This document shows, one piece after another, positions 53,654 to 64,000 of a stretch of 64,000 bases of DNA. A program made the position numbers and the translations under genes. The number at the start of each line of letters is the position of its first letter. Position 1 is the first letter of the stretch. Under the pieces are notes generated by a model. That model was given only the letters and a program-made list of their open reading frames with translations, searched no databases and had not been told where the DNA came from. This DNA is from Odontocerum albicorne (taxonomy: Eukaryota; Arthropoda; Insecta; Trichoptera; Odontoceridae), in contig OX463866.1 of NCBI GenBank assembly GCA_949825065.1, positions 2,728,409 through 2,792,408 on the forward strand. Direction: 5' to 3'.

Positions 53654-54583
53654 TACGAGGGTCATCCAGAAACTAAGGTTACAAGGGCTCCTGAGGCCGG
53701 GGGATTTTTTTTGTTTCAAAGTTGGTGCACCTGGCATGTAGGGGGGGATCCTAACGGTCAGTTTGTTGGGTCACACGTGTTTGTCGGCCATTTTGTTCAG
53801 TCACAGTAAATTCTTCCGATGGAGAGGTCGTCGCGCGCTCCCGCCAACTCTCGTCCGTGCGAGACCCGCGCAGTCATCAGTTTTTTTACTTTTGCATAAC
53901 AATACCGCCGTGAATATCCATCGGAAGCTCGTGGAAGTTTATGGTAGTGATGTGATTAGTCGACGACATGTCACGAAGTGTGTTAGGTTGTTCAGAGAAG
54001 GCCGTACTGATACTCACGACAAGGCAAGGCAGTGATTTCTGACGAATTTGTGCAAAAAATTGAAGAACAAGTGCGAAATGACCGCCGTGTGACGCTTGAC
54101 GACCTTTACGAAGAATTACCTGACATTTCTCGAAGTTTCCTTGGTGATATTGTGTCAGAAAAAACGTTACAAGAAGTTGTGTGCGAGATGGGTGCCCAGA
54201 ATAGTCACACCAGAGCACCGTCAAAATCGCGTGACTGCCACACGTGAATTTTTGGATCGTTTTGCACAGGAGGGAGAAGCTTTTCTGAACTCTATCGTGA
54301 CGGGGGATGAAACGTGGGTGTGTCACTACACCTCAACAATTTTCCAACGATCAGGAGGTCGATGAAGCTGTGAAGAAGTGGCTGAAAGAGCTGGCGGCGG
54401 AGGTCTATGACACTGGCATACAAGAGCTGGTGCCCCGACTACAGAAATGTCTCAATCTCGACGGCGATTACGTTGAAAAATAGTTTAATATATTTTTGAA
54501 GTATCCTGTGAACTTCCATTAAATACAAGCATTTTTCGATCGTACATAAATGTTGTAACCTTACTTTCTGGATGACCCTCGTA
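53654..54583 (+). mobile_element. Mariner with both ends, internally deleted and frameshifted
   Basis: Ends TACGAGGGTCATCCAGAAAC and complement at 54583. Transposase pieces: NIHRKLVEVYGSDVISRRHV, then after a shift VQKIEEQVRNDRRVTLDDLY, then REFLDRFAQEGEAFLNSIVT GDETWVCHYT (first Asp), then a deletion and the C-terminus ELVPRLQKCLNLDGDYVEK. Second and third Asp regions are gone. Confidence 0.88.
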
Positions 54584-55346
54584 GTTCTACAAGTCTCGTA
54601 CCGAAATAGTCTATATATTTCGGTGTTTAAATACGTTACGTCTCAATATTACAGAAATATATCGATTAAACTTTATTTGATTGACATTATTTTTGAAGTT
54701 AAAAAAAATTGCGGCGATATTCCCAGCCATTGGGAATCGCCACATAAATTTATATATATTTTTTTTAGTTAATATGTAATTTGATTTATTTGCGAAATTA
54801 GGTCCGTTGCTTATTTGATTTTGACATGGTAACTTTTTACAACAATTAAGTTTTTTATGTTTGTACACATGCTATAAATATAATGTCACTAGTTTTTATT
54901 TAATCACTCACTTGAATACGAGATTATAATATACTGTTCAAAGTTATTGACAAATAAATTTTTATAGTTGTGAAATTATTAAAGATAAAATAAAATAGCT
55001 TAAAAATATGTAATAATTTTATGAATACTCAAAACCGCATACTTGCGATAATAATCTTGAGATATTTTGATATTTAATCATTGAATGTAGGAGCTGTGAT
55101 AATTTAACCGTTTGCCGGCGTATAATACAGATTGTATGGCTTGTGGTCTCGCTGCCATGGACGTCTACCACGTAGATCCGTGATTTAATAGAATTCATTA
55201 ATAGTTTTTGGTAAAAAATATTATGAAATATGCGGTTTTTCAAATTGACTGTATAATTTTTTACGAAAAGTCGATTTCATGACTTAGAAAATGGTGAAAA
55301 GTATTTACTATCGTTGTTCTAATTAACGGACTTTTATTGTATTGTA
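54584..55346. other. AT-rich spacer
   Basis: No gene or repeat recognised. Confidence 0.35.
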
Positions 55347-56376
55347 CTTACCTTGATCAAAAAGTTTTAGGACTTTATTGTTAAAATCGAAAATACAAGT
55401 TTATTCATCAAAATCGATATGGTTCCCTTCAAAGTACTCCCCATCGACTGCAACGCACTTACGCCAGCGCTTGATCCAATCCTCGAAACACCGCTGGTAC
55501 TCAATTTTCGGTATGTCCATCAGAGCCGTCTTCGATTTTTTCATGACATCCTTTCGGGTGCTGTAACGCGTTCCGCGAAACGCTTTTTTAAGTCGGTTGA
55601 ACAGGAAAAAGTCGCAGGGAGCCAGATCAGGTGAATTCGAAGGCTGTTGGATAGTATTCATGTTGTTTTTGGTCAAAAACTCATGGAAATCATGTCTTTC
55701 GCGATTTCAACGTGGTCCTTTTTTTGGATGAAATTGAGGTCTTTCGGCACCAGTTTTGCAGCGACACGTTTGAGGCCCAAATCACTAACCAAAATGTCTT
55801 GAGCGGATCCATAAGCGATGTTCAAGTCCTCTGCCAGCTCTCTGATGGTCAATTTGCGGTTTTCGGCCAACATTTCATTGATTTTAGCGATGTTTTCATC
55901 GGTTTTCGACTGCCACTGCGTTCGTCATCCTCGACTGACTCACGACCACTTCTGAAGCGTTCGTGCCACCGAAAAATACTTCTCCAACATTTCCAAGGTC
56001 TGCGGACCGTTTAATCCGTTTTTCACACAAAATTTAATGCAAACTCGTTGATGCACAGTTGATGCCAGTTTTAAACTTGTAAAAAATCGAATCATAAACG
56101 TTTCCAAGGTCTGCGGACCGTTAAATCCGTTTTTCACGCAAAATTTAATGCAAACTCGTTGATGCCATTTTCAAACTGTTAAAAATCGAAAACACGCACA
56201 AATATAGATGTACTTACTCAGTACAGCGTAACTTTTACAAATGTCAAGCTATGACGCTGAAATTTGAAGGGAAGTGTCAATGATAGATGTGGTAACCTAA
56301 CAAAAAAAAAGAATTCCAATCGGGTGACTGACAGCGCCACACGGTGGCCGGTCCTAAAACTTTTTGATCAAGGTAG
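55347..56376 (-). mobile_element. Mariner family D, internally deleted copy 2
   Basis: Ends as at 6661 (TACCTTGATCAAAAAGTTTT). Minus strand: STVHQRVCIKFCVKNGLNGP, AENRKLTIRELAEDLNIAYG, LGLKRVAAKLVPKDL, HVEIAKDMISMSF, then directly NMNTIQQPSNSPDLAPCDFF and DGEYFEGNHIDFDE. Same internal deletion as copy 1. The 5' end is tandemly duplicated (about 113 bp units at 55987-56100 and 56101-56190). Confidence 0.88.
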
Positions 56377-56658
56377 TATATTAGAAAGTTTCGTATCATT
56401 TGTATGTACGTGTAGCTTTTTGTATAAGCAAAAATATTTAATATTATCTTGGTAGTATTTATATATATGAAAAGAACAAAGACATTTTGCTGTCAATTTA
56501 TAAGGTCCAAAATATTTTGCCTTGTTTTTTCTATGATTGATCAGATAAAAAAAATAATACGCTTTAGTAGAATACAAAATGAAATAAGCGACTGTTTAAC
56601 TAATTTGGTGTGTCTTCAAAGCTTTCATAACGTACGCCTTTTTCCACCTCTAAAGCTA
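56377..56658. other. AT-rich spacer
   Basis: Nothing recognised. Confidence 0.3.
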
Positions 56659-57422
56659 GGGTTTCCTAAGAAAGCGGTTCCGTTATGTAGCGGCCGTAAC
56701 ATGACGTGATGCTGCGGACGTAAGAACGGTGTAACCAGAGATGTAAACTTAAAAAAAGACGGAAACGGTCAGTGAGCGTATTGCGGTGGAGAATGGACGT
56801 GTGCTCAATTAGTTTGCGTCGTATACGCCTGGCGCGCCGCCATACGGCAGAAATGAGAACCCACAACTGTCAGTTGGAAACGTCAAATCTGACAGCTCCG
56901 TGAACGAATTTATGAAGGCTTTTATTTTTTTAAGGAAGAATTAACATTAGGTTCTTTTAAATTTGGTTAGAATAATGAATCATATAAACCCCTAGCAAGG
57001 CAAGGCAAGGCAAGGCAAGGCAGGAATACAGCCTTATCAATTTACAATACACATACATTCCTGATTTTTCAAGTGTAGTCCCGATATTATTCCACATATT
57101 CTGTTTCAACTGGGCTTTTCTATAGTCTTTGCTCTTTACAATATATAAAGTTTAATTATTTCTTACAAAATCTATATTTCGTCATCTTCGCTGGTCCAAA
57201 TTACGTTTGCACTCATTTTTTATTTTAAAAAGTTCACCGCTACACGGGAAAAAACGTTCCACGACTGTTTGTTCCGCTATGACGGACGTCATGCAAATTG
57301 CGGCATCGCTATTTCACGTTACGCTCACAACCAACGCTCTCTAGGAAACCAACGCCATTGGTTTGCATAGACAATGTTTTGTTACGGCCGCTACATAACG
57401 GAACCGCTTTGTTAGGAAACCC
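56659..57422. mobile_element. Inverted-repeat element, family Q (764 bp)
   Basis: About 45-bp terminal inverted repeats, GGGTTTCCTAASAAAGCGGT then TCCGTTATGTAGCGGCCGTAACA, with TA outside both. It contains an (AAGGC)n microsatellite at 56997-57021. No transposase seen; superfamily undetermined. Confidence 0.82.
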
Positions 57423-57465
57423 TAGCTTAAAGAAGTTTATACCATGACATCAATAAAATATTTGT

Positions 57466-57685
57466 TATAGTTCGGAAATTCTAGGATGAGTCCTGTGACA
57501 GCTCACAAATTTGCCCCAATACAACCTAATGTAATGTATTTACCTAAATAACTTGCTATTTATTAGAATTGAGGCTTATATTAAAGTTGATAAAATAATT
57601 AAAATTACTGAACATCGTTACAAGGTTGTATTGGGGCAAATTTGTGAGCTATCACAGGACTCATCCTAGAATTTCCGAACTATAG
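57466..57685. mobile_element. 220-bp MITE, family M (copy 2)
   Basis: TATAGTTCGGAAATTCTAGG to its complement at 57685; same length and internal order as copy 1. Confidence 0.9.
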
Positions 57686-57908
57686 ATTTGTTCGGTTGTG
57701 TCTATTTGTTCAATTCACGTCAAATCCACGTGTGAACTGGACATGACAGATTTAGGCAATCTCAGCGTACCGGACTATTTTTGTATTGAAACTATTTTAT
57801 ATTATAGAATAACACATTTACTGCTAAATAATTTCTTTTTATAATTACTGTGCTATTAACGAAAAAATAGATTGCAGTCTAGTTTACATTTAATGTCTTT
57901 TGAACATA
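57686..57908. other. Spacer
   Basis: Nothing recognised. Confidence 0.3.
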
Positions 57909-57978
57909 TTTTCTGGTTATTTGGAAGATTGCCACATGGCAATAAGCCCGTTAAATTGTACTGTAAACAATGAAAGTG
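57909..57978 (+). mobile_element. Family A retrotransposon 3' tail scrap
   Basis: TTCTGGTTATTTGGAAGATT, GCCACATGGCAATAAGCCCG, then interrupted by the next element. Confidence 0.6.
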
Positions 57979-57981
57979 TAA

Positions 57982-58712
57982 GGCCGAGGCCACACCAAAG
58001 TGCTTCGTTAGATGCTAAGCTAGGTTTTACGTGACTCATATACTAGGTGACTTCATGCCTGGCCACACCAAAGTGCTATGCACAAATTCATTTGATATTT
58101 GGGAGCGGTTGAGTCAACACACGATGCCACTCTCAAAACTAACCAATTTCATTACAACTTACCTTATCTTTATTTACTTCCTGTGCAACTTCATTCCAAA
58201 GTGATTTTATTACAGGTACATTTTTGTATAATTTGCTCGATGGGTTCCACAAAGGCTCCCTTTTATACACAGCTTTTATTTAAACTTCCGCCATCTTGTA
58301 AAATCACTTGGTGACACAATAAAATTAACCAACACGTGTGTTCGCTAGGAGATTCACTCTGTGACTAATCGTCATGTAGTGTGGCGCAAAACATGCAGTG
58401 TTGCCATTGCGATAGTATGCGGTGCGTTGGTTTGCTATAGTTCGGAAATTCTAGGATGAGTCCTGTGACAGTTCACAAATTTGCCCCGATACAACCTTGT
58501 AACGATGTTCAGTAATTTCAATTATTTTATCAACTTTAATATAAGGCTCAATTCTAATAAATAGCCAATTATTTAGGTAAATACATAACATAAGGTTGTA
58601 TTGAAGCAAATTTGTGAGCTGTCACAGGACTCATCCTAGAATTTCCGAACTATAGGATATGTCGCCTAACTCGCAGCGTAGCTCTAAGCATCCTATCCGT
58701 GTGGCCGAGGCC
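57982..58712. mobile_element. PIF/Harbinger-like MITE with nested MITE
   Basis: Ends GGCCGAGGCCACAC and GTGTGGCCGAGGCC with 3-bp TAA on both sides, the pattern of PIF/Harbinger elements. GGCCACACCAAAGTGCT is repeated near the left end. A family M MITE is nested at 58436-58655. Confidence 0.8.
58436..58655. mobile_element. 220-bp MITE, family M (copy 3, nested)
   Basis: TATAGTTCGGAAATTCTAGG to its complement; opposite internal orientation to copy 2. Confidence 0.9.
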
Positions 58713-58849
58713 TAATACGATACCACGCTTCGCACCCGTATGTCACTACTCTTTCGTTCAAATTACAGTCTCCGAAATCTGAAAAAAAATGTAAATCTCT
58801 CACGAAAATGAGTTATTAGCGTTCAATAGTATTTCATCTTAAACACACT

Positions 58850-59120
58850 AGACTTCTGCAATGGTAATGCAATAGAATTCCGTGCGAAAAGTCGCCGGTT
58901 CGAACCCCGTACTGTGTTACTCCCCTCGAATGACACTGGTATTTTTTCTGCCTAGTATTCGAGGGTATAAGGATACCTATGACATCAGTCATATATATTC
59001 TGTCAAATAGAGAAAAAAAAACATATCAGTGTGCTCCGATTGTCTAACTTCGGTATGCCATCGAATCCAGTACAGCAACGTGGCCGGTAAGTTTGCTCGT
59101 ATGCAACGGTCACTCTATTA
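58850..59120 (+). mobile_element. tRNA-derived SINE, family S1 (copy 2)
   Basis: B box GGTTCGAACCC at 58897, then CTCCCCTCGAATGACACTGG, TTCGAGGGTATAAGGATACC and TTCGGTATGCCATCGAATCC. Collinear with 8983-9245. The A box is worn. Confidence 0.78.
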
Positions 59121-60172
59121 AAATAAACTCCACGGTATACCTTTGTTTCCCAAATAAATTGACGTTGGAATGGCGAGGGGATCCTCGACTACGAATTAAA
59201 ATAAACTCCACGGTATACCTTCGCTTTCCAAATAAATTGACATTGGAATGGCGAGGAGATCCTCCTTAATTAAAATAAACCACGGTATACCTTCGCTTCC
59301 CAAATAAATTGACATTGGAATGGCGAGGGGATCCTCGATTATGAATTAAAATAAACTCGACGGTATACCTCCGCTTTCCAAATAAATTGACGTTGGAATG
59401 GTGAGGGGATCCTCGATTACAAATTAAAATAAACTCCACGGTATACCTTCGCTTTCCAAATAAATTAACATTGGTATGGCGAGGGGATCCTCGATTACGA
59501 ATTAAAATAAACTCCACGGTATACCTCCGCTTTCCAAATAAATTGACGTTGGAATGGCGAGGGGATCCTCGATTACAAATTAAAATAAACTCCACGGTAT
59601 ACCTTCGCTTTCCAAATAAATTGACGTTGGAATGGCGAGGGGATCCTCGATTAAGAATTAAAATAAACTCCACGGCATACCTTCACTTTCCAAATAAATT
59701 GAATTGACATTGGAATGACGAGGAGATCCTCCATAATTAAAATAAACTCCACGGTATACCTCCGCTTTCCAAATAAATTGACGTTGGAATGGAGAGGGGA
59801 TCCTCGATTACAAATTAAAATAAACTCCACGGTATACCTTCGCTTTTCAAATAAATTAACATTGGTATGGCGAGGGGATCCTCGATTACGAATTCCAAAT
59901 AAATTGACGTTGGAATAGAGGGGATCCTTGATTACGAATTAAAATAAACTCCATGGCATACCTTTGCTTTCCAAATAAATTGACGTTGGAATGGAGAGGG
60001 GATCCTTGATTACGAATTAAAATAAACTCCACGGTATACCTTCGCTTTCCAAATAAATTGACGTTGGAATGGCGAGGGGATCCTCGATTACAAACTAAAA
60101 TAAACTCCACGGTATACCTTCGCTTTCCAAATAAATTGACATTGGAATGGTGAGGGGATCCTCGATTACGAG
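59121..60172. repeat. 78-bp minisatellite, about 13 units
   Basis: Unit AATTAAAATAAACTCCACGG TATACCTTCGCTTTCCAAAT AAATTGACGTTGGAATGGCG AGGGGATCCTCGATTACG, with shorter variants (about 59255, 59715, 59900). It starts exactly where the S1 SINE tail (AAAATAAACTCCAC) ends. 78 is a multiple of three, hence long repetitive frames on both strands. Confidence 0.95.
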
Positions 60173-60494
60173 ACTCAGCAACGACGACAATTTCCTTTAA
60201 TAGGTACATTTTTGTTAAAAAATTATACAGCACATAAATTTACTTGTTTATAAAGATTATTAAATGGAATTGATTCTGACAGGAGCTCCGTGGCGCTCTA
60301 GGGGGCCAACCCTCCCAGTTTGAGAAGCCTGATCAATGTTACGTTACATACTCCCTTGTCCTAAGTTTTAGCGTAGTTAGTATGTTTTGTGATTTATTTT
60401 GCCTAGTCTAATTTATTGTTATATTGTTAAATAATAAAATTATAAAATTACTATTGCTAGTTTTATTTTTAATTCAATTCAATTCACCCTTCTT
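60173..60494. other. Spacer
   Basis: Nothing recognised. Confidence 0.3.
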
Positions 60495-60965
60495 TTAAAG
60501 CTCCACAAGGGAGCATAGGGAGGCCACCAGTCTTCTCCATTCAGAGCAGTTTTGGGCTGTGTTGGTAATCTCCCTAAACGACATTCCTAACACTCTGACT
60601 TCCTTGTCATAGGAACGGTACACCGTGAGAGAGGGTCTTCCAGGCCGATGGACAGAAAAACCGCTCTCCTCGGCCAACTATCATCGGGCATTCTCGGAAC
60701 ATCGCCTCTCCCGAATTACAGAGACGACAGACCCCTGCCGGGTGCGCTGGCATCGTTTGTAATGTGGTCATACCACCTGATTCCCAATATCCTCCTGAGA
60801 CACCTGTTTTCAATACTAAGTATCTGGCGCTCCTGAGCCTTGGTGAGATGGCAAGATTCACGGCCGTACAGGAGGACCGGGATGACACTTGGGTTAAACA
60901 GGCGACACTTTGTTGTGACACTGAATCCAGTCGCCTTCTAAATCCTATCCATGTTGATTATTTTT
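60495..60965 (-). mobile_element. RTE-like retrotransposon fragment
   Basis: Minus strand reads FNPSVIPVLLYGRESCHLTK AQERQILSIENRCLRRILGI RWYDHITND, then decays through RGDVPRMPDDSWP and GLEDPLSRCTV to about 60500. Frames broken. Confidence 0.82.
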
Positions 60966-61049
60966 AATTACTAAGGCTAAATGATAATTATTTTCTTATC
61001 ATAAGAAACATAAATATTCCACTAACCTTAAAACTAAATTTATTTCACA

Positions 61050-61140
61050 TATACATACCATTATGTCTCTTCCCTGCTGGGTTAGGCAGAGAGGAGAGAG
61101 CACCAGACTTTCCTATCTCGACACACATCCTTAGACTCTT
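61050..61140 (-). mobile_element. Retrotransposon 3' UTR scrap
   Basis: CTTCCCTGCTGGGTTAGGCA, CACCAGACTTTCCTATCTCG ACACACATCCTTAG, as at 1296-1400. Confidence 0.55.
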
Positions 61141-61142
61141 CT

Positions 61143-61690
61143 AAAGGGTCCTTCAAATTGAGCGGTTTTTTTAATTCTTGAATAAAACACATAATATGCT
61201 TTATTTTCAAATTTTTTTTATTGGTCATTGAAGTATAATGTATGACATTTAAACACAAAAGAAAACAATATCCACCGAATGTCCACCTCTTGCAGCTCTG
61301 CAGATGTCCACTCTGGTCAAAATTTTCGGTGAAACTTTGGCATAATTGCGGTTCTAACTCGCCGATAACGCGAATAATTTCGTCCTTCAGCCCAGGAATT
61401 GATCGGGGGACATTCTTATAGACCTGGCTTTTCACGTAACCCCAGAGAAAATAGTCTAACGGTATCAGATCACACGATCTTGGTGGCCAATCAACATCAC
61501 CGTTTCCGGAGATTACGATACATAAAATAATTCAACAATTTGAACGCGTTGTTGTATTGTATACGACTCCATTTTTATAAATGTCATACATTACACTTCT
61601 CAAATGTCACAAGACCCGGGCAAGTTCGCGACGCCATCTGTGTTTTATCCAAAAATTAAAAAAAAACCACTCAATTTGAAAGACCCTTTA
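61143..61690 (-). mobile_element. Family H element, internally deleted
   Basis: Ends AAAGGGTCCTTCAAATTGAG and complement at 61690. Minus strand contains the leader (ATACAATACAACAACGCG), then PPRSCDLIPLDYFLWGYVKS and DEIIRVIGELEPQLCQSF. Same layout as 48537-49100 in opposite orientation. Confidence 0.85.
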
Positions 61691-62326
61691 TGAATACAAC
61701 AAAAACAAATAAATAATTTTTTAAAAGTTTATTTAAATATATAATGTTATAATAATGTTCAAATCGCTTGGATTTTGGTTATATAATCTCTCGAAATAAA
61801 TAAAAATGACTTTTTGTTAAATTGCCCATTACACATCTTTAAACAATTTGAGATATATACTTGGACACGGTTATTCACGTAACGGTCTGGATCGAGAACG
61901 GACTAAAGCGATCACATTATGGTTGTTACAAAAAACTGTTTTTAGCCGAGGCATTGTACGCAAGTTGAGTTAAAATTTGTTCGGAAATTGTGTTCGTAAG
62001 CTTGTTAGTTTGTGAGACGTTCGTAACCCGAGGTACCACTGTATAATGTTTCTTGTGTAATGAAAAAAAAAAAACGATTATTATTCGTTCAGTGTAACAA
62101 TGTTGTTAATTTCAGACTAAACAAGTAATAGAAATGGTCTCACGTTGTACGAAATTGTGCAACACAAATCGAGAAATATGGTAAATTATTAAGCGATTTT
62201 CATAGTTGATGATATCAGGGTTAAATGCTTTAATAAAGGCAATAATTGTTTGATGAATTATAAAATACAAAATAGATTGTAGGTGGTGGGGGGTGACCGG
62301 AGGTGGGGAGCTCGATGGACCGAGTT
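61691..62326. other. AT-rich flank, including the SGT1 3' UTR side
   Basis: No repeat recognised. The part just below 62327 should be SGT1 3' UTR; no sure polyadenylation signal. Confidence 0.35.
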
Positions 62327-62434
62327 TTAGCTCTCCCATTTCTTCCATTCCATGCCGTCGGGTGGTTTCACGTCGACTTTATCTTTGGCTACGTCATTCC
62401 AATTTGTGCTCAGGACAGTGCCTCCGGATTCCAT
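62327..62434 (-). CDS. SUGT1: SGT1 / SUGT1 terminal coding exon (partial gene)
   Basis: A 108-nt exon with acceptor TTTTACAG before 62434 and TAA at 62329-62327 encodes 35 residues, [15 protein letters not shown]... [12 protein letters not shown]. Human SGT1 ends, from memory, in [20 protein letters not shown] and DMEWKKY, so this is the end of the SGS domain. SGT1 is an HSP90 co-chaperone that links HSP90 to SKP1/SCF ubiquitin ligases and kinetochore assembly, and to NLR receptors. The next exon upstream should end in a sequence like AMNKSF and must lie beyond 64000; I could not find it in the remaining 1.5 kb. The exon is in phase 0. Confidence 0.92.
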   Translation of the reverse strand: MESGGTVLSTNWNDVAKDKVDVKPPDGMEWKKWES

Positions 62435-62441
62435 CTGTAAA

Positions 62442-62921
62442 ATGAAACATAAATCAGGTCTGTAAATATGTGTAGCGTACCTACGTCCCTAAATAAATAA
62501 TTGTCAAACATAATTTGTTGTCAAAATAAATTGTAAACATACAGGGTCAACGACCGATGAATCAACCTCTGAACAATCTACAATTGTCACATACTAGAAA
62601 CGTCAATGTGTACTCACAAATAGTATTTACTCTTTGTCTCGCCGTCTCGGCAAATAAATATCCTACCCGTTATACTAGGGCACGCGCAGGAGTGAGACAA
62701 AGTATATATCGCGGGCGCATTCACTCACAACTATAAAATACCTACTTGTAGACAAATAAAGATTATTATTAACTCGACCGCTCATTGACTATTCACTTTC
62801 ACTTTTATCCGCATTCCTGAGTTTTGTATTTATTTTAAATACAAGACATATCAAAATCATCACGACGTATCAAGATAAGCATTTCGCTACATATGAAACA
62901 TAAATCAGGTCTGTAAATATG
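62442..62921. repeat. 29-bp direct repeats bracketing a 422-bp insertion
   Basis: ATGAAACATAAATCAGGTCT GTAAATATG is present at 62442-62470 and 62893-62921. The intervening 62471-62892 begins TGTAGCGTACC and ends TTTCGCTACATA, giving 7-bp inverted ends TGTAGCG/CGCTACA. The repeat contains the end of the mariner at 62905 plus host intron sequence, and lies 7 bp from the SGT1 splice acceptor. Confidence 0.75.
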
Positions 62922-63428
62922 AAACTGGATTTTTTTTACAGAAAATACACATTTATTGTATGAAAATGGTAAAAAATATTTTATTCCAAGTATTGCCCAT
63001 CACTAGCTACACATTTTTCCCATCTCTCTGGCAATTTGTGGATGCGACGACAAAAAAACTGTAGCACTTTTGGGGCAAACCAATCATCGAGCTATTTTCG
63101 TAAGAAGTGAAGCGCTTCTCAGCAAGTGCGTGTCCCATCGATGCAAATAAGTAGTAATCGGATGGAGCCAAGTCTGGTAAGAAAGCCGCATGTGAAAGTA
63201 TTTGCTAACTAAACGCCTCAATCGTTTCCTTGACCGGTTTTGCTGTGTGCGATGGTGCATTATCATGAAGCAAAATCACTTTGTGTTGCCTCTTGATATT
63301 CTGATTGTTTTACATGCAATGCTTGGTTCAAATCTATCATTTGTTGTCGGTAGCGTTCAGTATTAACGGTTTCGCCAGGTTTTAGCAGCTCATACTAGAT
63401 AACAACCTTCTGATCCCACCGAAGCGTC
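62905..63428 (-). mobile_element. Mariner family K, truncated copy
   Basis: Begins TCAGGTCTGTAAATATGAAA like the element at 25909. Minus strand reads ALCEKR/Q..., [20 protein letters not shown] (second Asp), then a damaged third-Asp region. It stops at 63428 in the WWD region, so the N-terminal half is missing. Confidence 0.87.
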
Positions 63429-63451
63429 TGAACCGAAGCGTATGTTTATGT

Positions 63452-63690
63452 TTCTTCTTCTTCTTCAACTTTCTATAGACTCAAGAGTCTGTTACTGCAG
63501 GATTGTCCTCCTGTGATGCTGAGCTCCAGCTATCTCTCCATCGTTTCGGGGGTCTCCCTGGTGGACACCGTCCATCCGGCACCCCATGCAGAGCTATGTA
63601 TGGGATTCTTGTGGAATTCATTCTCTGTACATGTTGGTACCAGTATCATCGACGCTGTCGACCGCATCTTTATGTTTGTTTATTCTAAAC
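63452..63690 (-). mobile_element. RTE-like retrotransposon tail, diverged (copy 3)
   Basis: Same order of motifs as 24025 and 49795 in the minus orientation (GATGCTGAGCTCCAGCTATC TCTCCATCGTTTCGG corresponds to their GTCGACTGCCAG block), but much more diverged. Confidence 0.6.
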
Positions 63691-63859
63691 CAGTCTTAGA
63701 TGTTCAGACTTGAATACATGTGCTGTAACTGCATTAACCGAAAATAATGTAAAGTGCCGATTATACGGGGCTCAATTGACCGTTTTGACAAACGTCGACA
63801 TTTCGAACATAACAAAGCAAGGACCTAAACTGTTATAATAAAATCTATGGTTTACATTA

Positions 63860-64000
63860 CTACCTTGATCAAAAAATTTTAAGACTTTATTCATAAAATG
63901 GAAAATACAAGTTTATTCATCAAAATCGATATGGTCCCCTTCAAAGTACTCCCCATCGACTGCAACGCACTTACGCCAGCGCTTGATTCAATCCTCGAAA
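63860..64000 (-). mobile_element. Mariner family D, copy 3, cut by window edge
   Basis: CTACCTTGATCAAAAAATTT after a TA, then the C-terminal coding end (DGEYFEGDHIDFDE in reverse) matching 55347 onward. Continues past 64000. Confidence 0.88.

Noticed and set aside
59266..60233. Repetitive frames with 26-residue units.
   Set aside because: Product of the 78-bp minisatellite; the unit length is a multiple of three.
62112..62348. 78-codon frame overlapping the SGT1 exon in another frame.
   Set aside because: It is a shadow of the SGT1 terminal exon and its 3' UTR; the SGT1 reading explains the sequence fully.
1..64000. Virus, toxin, bacterial defence or biosynthetic cluster.
   Set aside because: No capsid, envelope, LTR polymerase, toxin-like or clustered enzyme genes were seen; all sizeable frames are explained by transposons or minisatellites.

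Overview
The window is animal nuclear DNA, almost certainly from an arthropod and most likely an insect; the order cannot be fixed from sequence alone. The grounds are spliced genes with GT-AG introns, AT-rich spacers and a very high density of mariner, non-LTR retrotransposon, hAT, piggyBac-like and other inverted-repeat elements, with no bacterial-style operons. Only about 1.6 kb is host coding sequence. Nearly all long open frames are transposase or reverse-transcriptase debris, or tandem repeats whose unit lacks a stop.

Three host genes are recognisable. (1) Minus strand, 34891 to 25768: a complete three-exon gene for Asterix (WDR83OS), 109 residues, a subunit of the PAT chaperone complex for multipass membrane proteins in the ER. 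(2) Plus strand, 40723 to 49578: a complete five-exon gene for CCDC51 (MITOK), 377 residues, the pore subunit of the mitochondrial ATP-sensitive potassium channel. (3) Minus strand, 62434 to 62327: the last coding exon of SGT1 (SUGT1), a CS/SGS-domain HSP90 co-chaperone; its other exons lie beyond the right edge. The first two are divergently transcribed about 5.8 kb apart. They are not functionally linked in any way visible here.

Layout. 1-25.7 kb: transposon-rich intergenic DNA with a 30-bp minisatellite (2.7-3.8 kb), several decayed mariners, a mariner with 150-bp terminal repeats (7.9-8.9 kb), non-LTR retrotransposon tails including a threefold tandem copy (11.1-12.2 kb), and a hAT element inside a mariner (13.8-14.8 kb). 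25.7-34.9 kb: Asterix, whose introns hold two full-length but inactivated mariners and nested hAT and piggyBac-like elements. 35-40.5 kb: AT-rich spacer with old repeats. 40.7-49.6 kb: CCDC51, whose introns carry a 49-bp minisatellite, three kinds of TTAA-flanked element and mariners. 49.6-62.3 kb: more retrotransposon tails, mariners, a perfect 61-bp palindrome, a Harbinger-like nested element and a 78-bp minisatellite next to a tRNA-derived SINE. 62.3-64 kb: SGT1 end and further mariner copies.

The most notable points are the structure around CCDC51 exon 2, where separate tandem duplications have copied both its 3' splice site and its 5' splice site, and several composite elements in which one transposon sits at the same internal position of another at more than one locus. 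I did not find a convincing new biological system such as a defence island, toxin system or gene cluster.
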